NCBI GenBank assembly: GCA_934597125.1
Contig: CAKTQM010000056.1
Span: 1 to 9,292 of the forward strand
Reading direction: 5' to 3'
DNA: 9,292 nt
Origin: an uncultured Oscillospiraceae bacterium
GTDB lineage: Bacteria > Bacillota > Clostridia > Oscillospirales > Oscillospiraceae
Positions 1 through 6,382 of the stretch are shown here, in pieces. The stretch's first letter is position 1, and each line of letters opens with the position of its first letter. The position numbers were made by a program, and so were the translations under genes. The notes below the pieces were generated by a model. That model saw nothing but the letters and a program-made list of their open reading frames with translations, searched no databases and was not told the origin of the DNA.

Positions 1-1455
1 ACCCACGGACACGAGGATCACATCGGCGCCATCCCCTATGTGCTCAAGCAGATCAACATGCCCATCTACTGCACCCGTCTGACGGCGGGGCTGATCAAGC
101 TGAAGCTGCAGGAGCACGGACTGCTGCAATCCACCAAGCTCATCACCGTGGAGGCGGGGCAGACCATTCGGGCGGGCAAATTCCAGGTGGAGTTTATCCA
201 TGTGAACCACTCCATCGCCGACTCGGTGGCCTTTGCCATCCACACCCGCATGGGCACGGTGGTGCACACCGGCGACTTCAAGATCGACTCCACGCCCATT
301 GACGGCGAGGTCATCGACCTGGCCCGCTTCGGCCAGCTGGGCCGCGAGGGTGTGCTGGCGCTGCTGGCGGACTCCACCAATGTGGAGCGCCCGGGCTATA
401 CCATGAGCGAAAAGGCGGTTGGCAAGACGTTTGTGCGGCAGTTCACCGGCTGCGACAAGCGGATCATCGTCACCACCTTTGCCAGCAACGTACACCGCAT
501 CCAGCAGGTGCTGGACGCCGCCGCCGCCTGCGGGCGGAAGGTGGCCGTTACAGGACGGAGCATGGAGAACATCATGAAGGTGTCCACGGAGCTGGGCTAT
601 ATGAAGGTGCCCAAAAACACGCTGATGGACATCCACAAGATCAAGGGCCTGCCCCTGAACCAGCAGGTGATCGTCACCACCGGCAGCCAGGGCGAGGAGA
701 TGAGCGCCCTGTACCGCATGGCCTTTTCTACCCACAAGCAGGTGGACATCGGCCCCGGCGACAAGGTCATCATCTCCGCCAGCGCCATTCCGGGCAACGA
801 GGTGACGGTGGGACGGGTCATCAACGAGCTGTTCCGCAAGGGGGCGGACGTGGTATATGACAAGGCGGACATGCTGCATGTGTCCGGCCACGCCTGCCAG
901 GAGGAGCTGAAGATCATTCACGCGCTGACGAAGCCCCGCTTCTTTATCCCTCTGCACGGCGAACAGCGGATGCTGCAGATCCACAAGCGGGTGGCGGAGA
1001 GCATGGGGATGCACCCCAACAACATCTGCGTGGCCGACAACGGCAGCGTGATCGAGCTGACTACCAAGCACATGAAGTGCGAGACTTCCGTGCCTGCCGG
1101 CGAGGTATTTGTGGACGGCGGCGGCGTGGGCGAAGTGGGCGCCGTGGTGCTGAACGACCGGAAAATCCTGGCTGAGGACGGCATGGTGGTGGTGGTACTG
1201 CCCATGTCCAGCCACGATCATCAGCTGCTGTGCGAGCCGGAGATCGTGACCCGCGGCTTTGTGTATGTGAAGGAGTCGGAGGAGCTGCTGCAGGAGATGC
1301 GGAAGGTGGCCACCAAGGCTGTGGACGGTATGGCGGCACGCCGCCGCAAGGACGACGGCGAGGTATGCCGCACGGTGAAGTCCGCGGTGAGCAGTTACCT
1401 TTATAAACACACCAAGCGGAATCCCATGGTGATCCCGATGGTGACGAAGCTGTAA
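1..1455 (+). CDS. rnjA: Ribonuclease J, 5'-truncated by window edge
   Basis: Metallo-beta-lactamase/beta-CASP ribonuclease that processes and degrades RNA in the cytoplasm, with endonuclease and 5'-3' exonuclease activity in characterised family members. The frame is open from base 1, so the methionine at 40 is internal. Codons 2-7 read HGHEDH, the HxHxDH zinc motif. Other ligands are visible: the His in NHSIADS (codon 70), the Asp in HTGDFK (codon 92), SGH (codon 297) and PLHGE (codon 319). The C-terminal part carries the family stretch FVDGGGVGEVG. 484 codons are present; the family is usually about 550-560 residues, so about 70-80 N-terminal residues lie outside the window. The intact HGHEDH motif resembles catalytically active RNase J1 rather than degenerate J2. 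The stop is TAA. The identification is secure; the J1 assignment is by motif only. Confidence 0.95.
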   Translation, partial: THGHEDHIGAIPYVLKQINMPIYCTRLTAGLIKLKLQEHGLLQSTKLITVEAGQTIRAGKFQVEFIHVNHSIADSVAFAIHTRMGTVVHTGDFKIDSTPIDGEVIDLARFGQLGREGVLALLADSTNVERPGYTMSEKAVGKTFVRQFTGCDKRIIVTTFASNVHRIQQVLDAAAACGRKVAVTGRSMENIMKVSTELGYMKVPKNTLMDIHKIKGLPLNQQVIVTTGSQGEEMSALYRMAFSTHKQVDIGPGDKVIISASAIPGNEVTVGRVINELFRKGADVVYDKADMLHVSGHACQEELKIIHALTKPRFFIPLHGEQRMLQIHKRVAESMGMHPNNICVADNGSVIELTTKHMKCETSVPAGEVFVDGGGVGEVGAVVLNDRKILAEDGMVVVVLPMSSHDHQLLCEPEIVTRGFVYVKESEELLQEMRKVATKAVDGMAARRRKDDGEVCRTVKSAVSSYLYKHTKRNPMVIPMVTKL

Positions 1456-1483
1456 GGAAGCAGCTGTAACTTCCGCCATCGTG

Positions 1484-1561
1484 TGTAGGGGCCGACGACT
1501 CTGTCGGCCCCTCAAAATCAAACAGGCCACATTCGGGCGGACAGAGTCGTCCGCCCCTACA
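1484..1561. repeat. Inverted pair of hairpin repeats downstream of rnjA
   Basis: Two 27-bp copies face each other: 1484-1510, and 1535-1561 on the opposite strand. Each copy is itself a hairpin: GGGGCCGAC (1488-1496) pairs with GTCGGCCCC (1503-1511), and GGGCGGAC (1535-1542) pairs with GTCCGCCC (1549-1556). The copies differ at two positions only, and these are paired partners in the stem, so each stem stays perfect. The outer ends are TGTAGGGG and CCCCTACA. It follows the RNase J stop after a weak GGAAG/CTTCC hairpin (1456-1474) and has no good T-tract. It may be an interspersed repeat, an RNA-stabilising structure or a terminator-like element. Similar GTAGGGGC-type palindromes occur between genes in gut Clostridia, from memory only. 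Confidence 0.75.
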
Positions 1562-1600
1562 GCAGTTCCATGGCACTGCCGCATACCAAATGAGGTATAC

Positions 1601-1660
1601 GGCGTTTCGCTGTAAAGCCTCACTGCGCGAAACGCCCCGCCGCAACCAAAAGTTGCGCGG
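1601..1660. repeat. Two consecutive palindromes in the intergenic region
   Basis: A perfect 10-bp inverted repeat, GGCGTTTCGC (1601-1610) and GCGAAACGCC (1627-1636), has a 16-base loop. It is followed directly by a second hairpin, CGCAAC (1641-1646) with GTTGCG (1652-1657), which extends to 1637-1660 with one bulged base. Neither has a T-tract on the plus strand, so they are not canonical terminators. With the repeat at 1484-1561 they fill most of the non-coding stretch between rnjA and the downstream promoter. No gene is supported here. Confidence 0.6.
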
Positions 1661-1684
1661 TGGTTGGTGGCGGCAACGGGGCGG

Positions 1685-1709
1685 GTTTGATAGAATCAGG
1701 CCATCAAAC
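1685..1709 (+). promoter_or_regulatory. Extended -10 promoter inside a 7-bp dyad
   Basis: The sequence TGATAGAAT (1688-1696) is an extended -10: TG, one base, then TAGAAT, matching TATAAT at five of six positions. No good -35 is visible at the right distance, which is typical of extended -10 promoters. A perfect inverted repeat, GTTTGAT (1685-1691) with ATCAAAC (1703-1709) and an 11-base spacer, covers the -10 and the expected start point near 1703. Its left arm lies upstream of the predicted start, so it is better read as a DNA operator than as an RNA hairpin. The obvious candidate ligand is the helix-turn-helix protein encoded at 1848-2210; autoregulation is inferred. Confidence 0.5.
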
Positions 1710-1726
1710 GCAAAGGAGCGAAAACG

Positions 1727-1813
1727 ATGATAACAGTTTATTTGGGCCTGATGGCTTTGGGCGCGGCGGCGATGGCGCTGCTGGTGACGGGGGTATGCCT
1801 GTTATGCAGATGA
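1727..1813 (+). CDS. 28-residue hydrophobic small membrane protein
   Basis: A short gene starting ATG at 1727 and stopping TGA at 1811-1813, preceded by a good ribosome binding site AAAGGAG (1712-1718). The product begins MITVYLGLMALGAAAMALL and ends VCLLCR. Nearly the whole length is one hydrophobic helix, followed by a CLLCR tail with two cysteines and a terminal arginine, so it probably sits in the membrane with a positive cytoplasmic end. It lies just after the predicted promoter and 34 bases before the membrane-anchored regulator, so the two are likely co-transcribed. No family is recognised. It could be a small partner of the regulator or a short translated leader. The evidence is the ribosome binding site, hydrophobicity and position; there is no homology. 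Confidence 0.55.
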   Translation: MITVYLGLMALGAAAMALLVTGVCLLCR

Positions 1814-1847
1814 TGTACAGAAACCACGCCAAAGGAGGTATGGCGCA

Positions 1848-2210
1848 ATGAAATTCGCAATGGCTTCCTTTCTGATGATCCCGCTGGTACTGGTGCCACT
1901 GGCGGCAATTGTATATCTGATCGTTCTGCTGATTAAGGCGCTGCGAAAGTATCTGCGCAGCGGCGAGGTGCGGCAGGAAAATCGGGCGGCGGTGGAATCG
2001 CTGGCCAAGGCGCTGAAGGGGCACCGCGAGCGGTGCCGCATGACCCAAGAATTCGTGGCGGAGGCTGTGGGCGTCAGCCGTCAGGCCGTCAGCAAATGGG
2101 AGACCGGCGCGGCGGACCCCAGCACCGCCAATCTGCTGGCGCTGGCCAAGCTGTACGGCGTATCGCCGGAGGAACTGCTGCGGGGCACCGCCCGCGGCGA
2201 TGACAACTGA
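1848..2210 (+). CDS. Membrane-anchored Xre-type helix-turn-helix regulator
   Basis: A 120-residue protein with an N-terminal membrane segment (about residues 6-29) followed by a basic stretch (KALRKYLR). A linker then leads to an HTH_3/Xre DNA-binding domain at about 53-111. The HTH is typical: MTQEFVAEAVGVSRQAVSKWE, with the recognition helix at about 77-85, followed by the conserved DPSTANLLALAKLYGVSPEELL block. The start is fixed by AAAGGAGGT (about 1830-1838) nine bases before ATG. The membrane anchor places the DNA-binding domain at the inner face of the membrane. The signal and targets are unknown. It is the second gene of a unit led by the 28-residue membrane peptide, and it ends just before a strong terminator. 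The dyad at 1685-1709 is a candidate self-operator. The family call is secure; the function is not. Confidence 0.9.
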   Translation: MKFAMASFLMIPLVLVPLAAIVYLIVLLIKALRKYLRSGEVRQENRAAVESLAKALKGHRERCRMTQEFVAEAVGVSRQAVSKWETGAADPSTANLLALAKLYGVSPEELLRGTARGDDN

Positions 2211-2214
2211 ATGC

Positions 2215-2268
2215 AAATGACCCCCGACAGCGCTTGAAAAAGCGCTGTCGGGGGTCATTTCTCTTTTT
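2215..2268 (+). terminator. Long rho-independent terminator between convergent genes
   Basis: A perfect 21-bp stem has arms at 2215-2235 and 2240-2260, closed by a GAAA tetraloop (2236-2239). It is followed by CTCTTTTT (2261-2268). The T-tract serves the plus strand and ends the regulator transcript. The stop codon of the minus-strand methyltransferase (2267-2269) lies inside that T-tract, so the same hairpin also follows the seven-gene operon. On that strand the tail is only ATTT followed by GC, so termination there would be weaker. Confidence 0.9.
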
Positions 2269-3004
2269 ATTCCGCATATGCCGCGATGAGAAACAGCGGC
2301 GCATCCGCCAGATCCAGATGGCCCAGCACGCGGCGGCCCACGTCCATATCATAGCGGCAGCGGGCAAAGCCGCAGCGGGGCAGCAGCGCCATATCCCACT
2401 GGGGGCGTGTCTGGCGGCTGATGGGCATTGCCAGAGTGATGGCGGCGTTTTCCCGCTCCAGCTCCGGCGTGATGCCGCAGTGGCCATACACCTCAGTGGC
2501 GGGGACGTAGGAGTCCCGCTGGCGATGGTGGCGGACGTTATCGCCGTAATTGGCGTCAAAATTCAGCAGCACGCCGTTGGGACGCAGCAGACGCCGCCAC
2601 TCACGATAAGCCTGCGGGGTATCCGGCAGCGTCCAGGTGAGATTGCGGGTGACGATCACGTCAAAGGAGGCGTCGGGGAAGGTGGTACGCATGGCGTCCA
2701 TGACAGTGAACCGCGCTGAAACGCCCATGGCGGCGGCAGTGGTCTCCGCCTCGGCGATCATGGCGGGGGTCAGGTCGATGCCGGTAAGGCGGTGGCCCTC
2801 GGCGGAGAGGAGGATGGCGAAATAGCCGGTGCCGGTGCCCACGTCGAGGATATCCAGAGGGCCGCCCCGGGGGAGATAGGGCCGCAGCTCCGCCAGCCAG
2901 CGCTGTCCAAGCGCGCTGTTATGAAGCTCGTTGCGGCGGACGGTGCTGAAATCGCGGGCCCGCTTCGTCCAGTAGGCCTGTACACGTTGTTCCATTGGCT
3001 GCAT
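2267..3004 (-). CDS. Class I SAM-dependent methyltransferase (last operon gene)
   Basis: A 245-residue Methyltransf_11/25-type protein predicted to transfer a group from S-adenosylmethionine to an unknown substrate in the cytoplasm. Motif I is ILDVGTGTGYF (52-62), the ribose-binding acid is D77 in GIDLTP, and MDAM lies at 102-105. It carries NLTWTLPD (121-128), NFDANY (148-153) and RPQWD (200-204), all shared with the methyltransferase at the other end of the operon, so the two are paralogues. They diverge between NFDAN and RPQWD and at the C-terminus. The start ATG at 3004 is chosen because AGAGAGG lies eight bases upstream. The gene begins 27 bases after the ATPase stop and is followed by the shared terminator. 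It is unlikely to be an rRNA or DNA methyltransferase, as no such motifs are seen. A metallophore or other small-molecule substrate is inferred from context. Confidence 0.88.
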   Translation of the reverse strand: MQPMEQRVQAYWTKRARDFSTVRRNELHNSALGQRWLAELRPYLPRGGPLDILDVGTGTGYFAILLSAEGHRLTGIDLTPAMIAEAETTAAAMGVSARFTVMDAMRTTFPDASFDVIVTRNLTWTLPDTPQAYREWRRLLRPNGVLLNFDANYGDNVRHHRQRDSYVPATEVYGHCGITPELERENAAITLAMPISRQTRPQWDMALLPRCGFARCRYDMDVGRRVLGHLDLADAPLFLIAAYAE

Positions 3005-3031
3005 AGAAAAAACCTCTCTGTTTACCGCTGC

Positions 3032-3763
3032 TTACCACGTCATGACGGAGGCCAGCAGCTGCTGCGTTGCTGTTTCTTTGGGAGAGCGGAGGAGGGCGGC
3101 GGTCTCGCCCTGTTCGATGACGCGGCCGTTTTGCATCACCAGAAGGCGGCTGCACAGGCCGGCCACCACCGCCAGATCGTGGGAGACGAACACGGCGGCC
3201 ATGTGGTTTTGGCGGCAGAGCGTCCGGAGCAGTTCCAAGATCCGCGCCTGGGAGATCACGTCCAGCGCGCTGGTAATCTCGTCACACAGCAGGAGCTGCG
3301 GCGAGACGGCCATGGCGCGGGCAATGGCAAAGCGCTGACACTGGCCGCCGCTGAGATCCCGGGGATACCGCCGTGCCAGCTCCGGCGGCAGGCCCACCAT
3401 GGCGCACAGCGCCGGAATATCGGCGGGGGTATCCCGTCCCAGCAGGCTGCGGACGCTGTCCTCCAGAGAATCCGCTATCCGGCGGCGGGGGTGGAAGGAG
3501 CCGGCGGCGTCCTGAAAGATCATCTGCATGGCGCGGTAATCCGCCTTTGTCCGCCTGACGGTCAGGGGACGGCCGTGCAGGAGGATCCGGCCGCTGTCAG
3601 CGGCCTCCAGGCCGCTGATAAGGCGCAGCAGCGTGGTCTTGCCGCAGCCGCTCTCCCCTACGACGCCCAGGATCTCTCCGGCGTTCAGGGTAAAGGAAAC
3701 GCCGTCCACCGCCCGGAGGGAGCCATAATGTTTGGTCAGGTCATTGACTTGCAGGAGCGTCAT
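3032..3763 (-). CDS. ABC transporter ATP-binding protein, NikE/DppF-like
   Basis: A 243-residue ATPase of the nickel/oligopeptide importer family that would power uptake at the inner face of the membrane as a heterodimer with the upstream ATPase. Walker A is GESGCGKTT (36-44), the Q-loop Gln is Q84 in MIFQD, the signature is LSGGQ (137-141), Walker B is LLLCDE (157-162), and the H-loop His is H195 in SHDLAVV. ITSALD follows Walker B where ADEPTSALD is usual, so the Glu-Pro-Thr has become Glu-Ile-Thr; the catalytic Glu is kept. The length suits NikE rather than the longer Dpp/Opp subunits. The start ATG overlaps the previous stop (ATGA), with AAGGAGGTG upstream, so translation is coupled. Confidence 0.93.
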   Translation of the reverse strand: MTLLQVNDLTKHYGSLRAVDGVSFTLNAGEILGVVGESGCGKTTLLRLISGLEAADSGRILLHGRPLTVRRTKADYRAMQMIFQDAAGSFHPRRRIADSLEDSVRSLLGRDTPADIPALCAMVGLPPELARRYPRDLSGGQCQRFAIARAMAVSPQLLLCDEITSALDVISQARILELLRTLCRQNHMAAVFVSHDLAVVAGLCSRLLVMQNGRVIEQGETAALLRSPKETATQQLLASVMTW

Positions 3764-4563
3764 TGGGAGGCACCTCCTTCTCCGCTCAGGCGGGGCATGG
3801 CGCGGAGCAGGGTCTGGGTATAGGCATGACGGGGGGCGCAGAATACGGCTTCGGTGGCGCCCTGCTCTACGAATTGGCCGTCGTGCAGCACGGCGATCTG
3901 ATCGGCCAGGAAGCGGGCCAGCGCCAGATCGTGGGTCACCACCAGCTGGGCGACGCCATCTTTCCGGCTCAGGCTTTTCAATTCCCGCGCCGCTTGCAGG
4001 CGCATGGGGGCGTCCAGGGCGCTGGTGGGTTCATCCGCCAGCAGCACCCGCTGGCCCAGCAGCAGGGACAGGGCGATGGCGGCGCGCTGATTCATGCCGC
4101 CGCTGAGCTGATAGGGACGGCTGGACAGAATGCGGGAGGTATCGGTCAGCCCCAGCGACGCCAGGGCCGCGGATGCATCGGCGGCAAAGCGGTCGGAGCG
4201 GTATTTCCCGTGGCTTTTCAGCGTATCGCGGAACTGGGCGCCGTAGGGACGGAGGGGATCGAAAGAGGCGCCGGGGTTTTGGAAGATCATGCCCATCCGG
4301 GCACAGCAGAGACGCTGCCGCTCCCGACGGGGCAGGGCAGACAGGGACTGGCCGGAGAGCGTGATCTCGCCGGAGGTAAGGCGCACGGCGGGATCCACGC
4401 CCATAAGGGCCTTGAGCAGGGTGCTTTTGCCACTGCCGCTCTCACCCACCACGCAGAGGATCTCTCCGGCGTGGAGGGTGAGGGAAATATTCTGCAGTAC
4501 AGGGTGGGACGGGTAGCCGGCACTCAAGCCGGTGACGGTCAGGATGGGGATTGGTTGTGTCAT
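3760..4563 (-). CDS. ABC transporter ATP-binding protein, NikD/DppD-like
   Basis: A 267-residue nucleotide-binding subunit of the same importer. Walker A is GESGSGKST (40-48), the Q-loop is FQNP (94-97), the signature is LSGGM (153-157), Walker B with the catalytic Glu is VLLADEP (173-179), and the H-loop His is H211 in VTHDL. The C-terminal HAYTQTLLRAMPRL is the family's oligopeptide-transporter tail, but it stops soon after. The protein therefore lacks the long cysteine-containing extension of many Dpp/Opp ATPases and fits the shorter NikD type. The start at 4563 shares one base with the upstream stop (TGATG), with AGAGGAGG a few bases before. An in-frame open stretch continues upstream to 4713 but lies inside the permease gene and is not the start. 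Confidence 0.93.
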   Translation of the reverse strand: MTQPIPILTVTGLSAGYPSHPVLQNISLTLHAGEILCVVGESGSGKSTLLKALMGVDPAVRLTSGEITLSGQSLSALPRRERQRLCCARMGMIFQNPGASFDPLRPYGAQFRDTLKSHGKYRSDRFAADASAALASLGLTDTSRILSSRPYQLSGGMNQRAAIALSLLLGQRVLLADEPTSALDAPMRLQAARELKSLSRKDGVAQLVVTHDLALARFLADQIAVLHDGQFVEQGATEAVFCAPRHAYTQTLLRAMPRLSGEGGASQ

Positions 4564-5372
4564 CACTGTTCCTCCTCTGCAGCGCAGTCCCGCACGCAGT
4601 CGCCCAGAAGGTGGAAGAGCATGACCGTCACCACGGTGGCGGCGGCGGGAGCCAGCACCGGCCAGGGGTTCAGCTGGAGGTAGGCGCGGGATTGGTTCAT
4701 CATGCTGCCCCACTCGGCATAGGGCTCCTGAACGCCGATGCCCAGAAAGGACAGGCCGGCGACGCCCACCAGCATGGCCCCCAGCTGGGAGGCGGCGCTG
4801 ACAGAGAGGGTGCCGATCATGTTGGGCAGCAGGTATTGGGCAAGGATCTTCACGTCACCGCAGCCGCTGAGGCGGGCGGCGCTGACGTAGGGGGCGGTTT
4901 TCAGCGACAGCGTCCGGGCCCGGGCCAGACGGGCGTACAGGGGCCAGCCGGTGACGCCCATGGCCAGCATGGCGTTGCCGATGCCGCCGCCCAGGATACC
5001 GGCCACGGCGATAGCCAGCACCATTTGGGGAAAGGAGAGCATGACGTCGGCAAGGCGCATCACCAGCGTGTCAAGTACGCCGCCGTAGTAGCCCGCCAGC
5101 ATCCCCAGCAGCGTGCCCACCGCGAAAGTGACGACCACCAGCGCGACGGCGGAAAAAACCGAGGTGCGGGCGCCCGCCATGACGCGGGAGCAGACGCAGC
5201 GGCCATAGCGGTCTGTACCTAAGGGGAATGCGGCACTGGGGCCCTCGTTCAAGTGATCGGCGTGGGTGGCGGTGGGATCGTTGGGCGTAATATTTGGTGC
5301 GACGAGGCTGAAAAGCGCCAGCGCCAGCACCAGAGACAGCAAAACATACAGCTTTCCGCGTTTTCGGGTCAT
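4563..5372 (-). CDS. ABC transporter permease, NikC/DppC-like
   Basis: A 269-residue inner-membrane subunit. It begins MTRKRGKLYVLLSL with one N-terminal membrane helix, followed by the family block FPLGTDRYGRCVCSRVMAGARTS (about 49-71) and several further helices. The ATPase-coupling EAA loop is at about 161-184 (PYVSAARLSGCGDVKI). The conserved GLSFLGIGVQEPYAEWG lies at about 206-222. The length is normal for NikC/DppC. The start at 5372 overlaps the stop of the first permease by four bases (ATGA) and has GAGGAGG upstream. The EAA loop has SGCGD where most relatives have an Ala/Gly-Ala-Ser-type turn, a minor oddity. It forms the channel with the neighbouring permease. Confidence 0.93.
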   Translation of the reverse strand: MTRKRGKLYVLLSLVLALALFSLVAPNITPNDPTATHADHLNEGPSAAFPLGTDRYGRCVCSRVMAGARTSVFSAVALVVVTFAVGTLLGMLAGYYGGVLDTLVMRLADVMLSFPQMVLAIAVAGILGGGIGNAMLAMGVTGWPLYARLARARTLSLKTAPYVSAARLSGCGDVKILAQYLLPNMIGTLSVSAASQLGAMLVGVAGLSFLGIGVQEPYAEWGSMMNQSRAYLQLNPWPVLAPAAATVVTVMLFHLLGDCVRDCAAEEEQ

Positions 5373-6307
5373 GGCCGCACCTCCTCTCCGACGCGGGGAT
5401 CCACGGCGCGGCAGAGGAGATCCGCCGCCAGATTCACCAGCACGTATACGACGGAGGAGAAGAGGACAAAACCCTGGATCACCGGATAGTCCCGGGCGGT
5501 GATGGCGTCCATGGCCAGCTTGCCGAAGCCGGGCCAGCTGAAAATCGTTTCGATGACTACGCTGCCGCCCAGCAGCGTGCCCACGGACAGTGCCACGATG
5601 GTAACGATGGCGGGGGCTGCGTTGCGCAGCACGTCCCGCGGCAGCAGATAGCGCCATTTGACGCCCCGCGTGCGGGCGCCCAGCACGTATTCCCGCCCCA
5701 GCTGCTCCAGCAGCTCGGCGCGAAACTGGCGGGTAAAGCGGCTGCACAAGGGAATGGACAGCGCAAGGCAGGGCAGCAGCAGACCTCTGACGCTGCCGTC
5801 GGCAATGACCGGCAGCAGCTTCAGGCGGATACAGAACACGTACATCAGCAGCACGGACAGCAGAAAATTGGGCAGCGAATTGCCCAAGAAACTGAAAAAG
5901 CGCACTACATGGTCAAGGATGCCGTCTTTTTTCACCGCCGTCCACACTGCCAGCGGCAGCGAAACCAGAAGGGACAGCGCCAGACCGGTCAGCGCCAGCA
6001 CACAGGTACGGCCCATGGCGGCGGTCAGCTTGCCGGACACCGGCAGGCCATCCTTGTAGGAGCTGCCCAGATCGCCCCGCAGGGCGGAAAGCAGCCAGTC
6101 GCCATACTGGATGAAGAATGGCCTGTCCAGACCCATCTGCTGACGGGTGGCATCCAGCACCTGCTGGGAAACAGCAACGCCCTGGGCCGTCAGCTTCTTC
6201 TGGGCGGGATCGCCGGGGGATATATACATGAGAAGGAACGCCAGAAAGCTGACGCCCAGCAGGATCACGGCCAGATGGAGCAGCCGCTTGCCGATGGTTT
6301 TTTTCAT
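5369..6307 (-). CDS. ABC transporter permease, NikB/DppB-like
   Basis: A 312-residue inner-membrane subunit. The N-terminus MKKTIGKRLLHLAVILLGVSFL is the typical first helix, followed by the conserved SPGDP (30-34), an extracytoplasmic segment ending RGDLGSSY (about 77-84), and about five further helices. The EAA loop is REYVLGARTRGVKWRYLL (about 205-222). The C-terminal block IETIFSWPGFGKLAMDAI...RDYP is strongly typical of NikB/DppB. The start at 6307 follows GGGGAG at normal spacing. A longer in-frame reading to 6361 would run through an intercistronic hairpin and is rejected. The next permease overlaps its stop. Confidence 0.94.
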   Translation of the reverse strand: MKKTIGKRLLHLAVILLGVSFLAFLLMYISPGDPAQKKLTAQGVAVSQQVLDATRQQMGLDRPFFIQYGDWLLSALRGDLGSSYKDGLPVSGKLTAAMGRTCVLALTGLALSLLVSLPLAVWTAVKKDGILDHVVRFFSFLGNSLPNFLLSVLLMYVFCIRLKLLPVIADGSVRGLLLPCLALSIPLCSRFTRQFRAELLEQLGREYVLGARTRGVKWRYLLPRDVLRNAAPAIVTIVALSVGTLLGGSVVIETIFSWPGFGKLAMDAITARDYPVIQGFVLFSSVVYVLVNLAADLLCRAVDPRVGEEVRP

Positions 6308-6325
6308 AGTTTCTCCCCTGTTGTG

Positions 6326-6374
6326 CAAGCGCAGGGTGGACGCCGGAGAGGCGGCGTCCACCCTGTATCGCTTG
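6326..6374 (-). promoter_or_regulatory. Intercistronic hairpin between binding-protein and permease genes
   Basis: A perfect 13-bp stem, CAGGGTGGACGCC (6332-6344) with its complement at 6353-6365 and an 8-base loop, is extended by CAAGCG/CGCTTG (6326-6331 and 6369-6374) across a 3-base bulge. It fills most of the 75-base gap after the lipoprotein stop, the widest gap inside the operon. No T-run follows on the minus strand, so full termination is unlikely. Such structures commonly protect the upstream binding-protein mRNA from 3' exonucleases or cause partial attenuation, giving more binding protein than permease. That role is inferred. Confidence 0.7.
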
Positions 6375-6382
6375 TGGGATCG

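Noticed and set aside
1061..1645. 194-codon minus-strand open frame
   Set aside because: It overlaps the RNase J C-terminus and the palindromic repeats, and its product is a Pro/Arg/Ser-rich shadow with no recognisable domain.
1456..1726. CRISPR-like array among the repeats downstream of rnjA
   Set aside because: There are only two repeat copies, in inverted orientation and with an internal hairpin, and no regularly spaced direct repeats or spacers.
1660..1851. 63-codon plus-strand frame starting at GTG
   Set aside because: It runs through the predicted promoter and the 28-residue gene in another frame and lacks a ribosome binding site. Only its last 13 codons are of possible interest, noted separately.
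3032..3763. ATPase with ITSALD after Walker B as possibly inactive
   Set aside because: Walker A, Q-loop, LSGGQ, the Walker B Asp and Glu, and the H-loop His are all present. Only the Pro after the Glu is changed, so activity is expected.
2792..3823. 343-codon plus-strand open frame opposite the ATPase and methyltransferase genes
   Set aside because: It is antisense to well-supported genes with full ABC and SAM motifs. Its product is rich in Gly, Ala, His and Gln in the way of GC-rich shadow frames, with no domain and no ribosome binding site.
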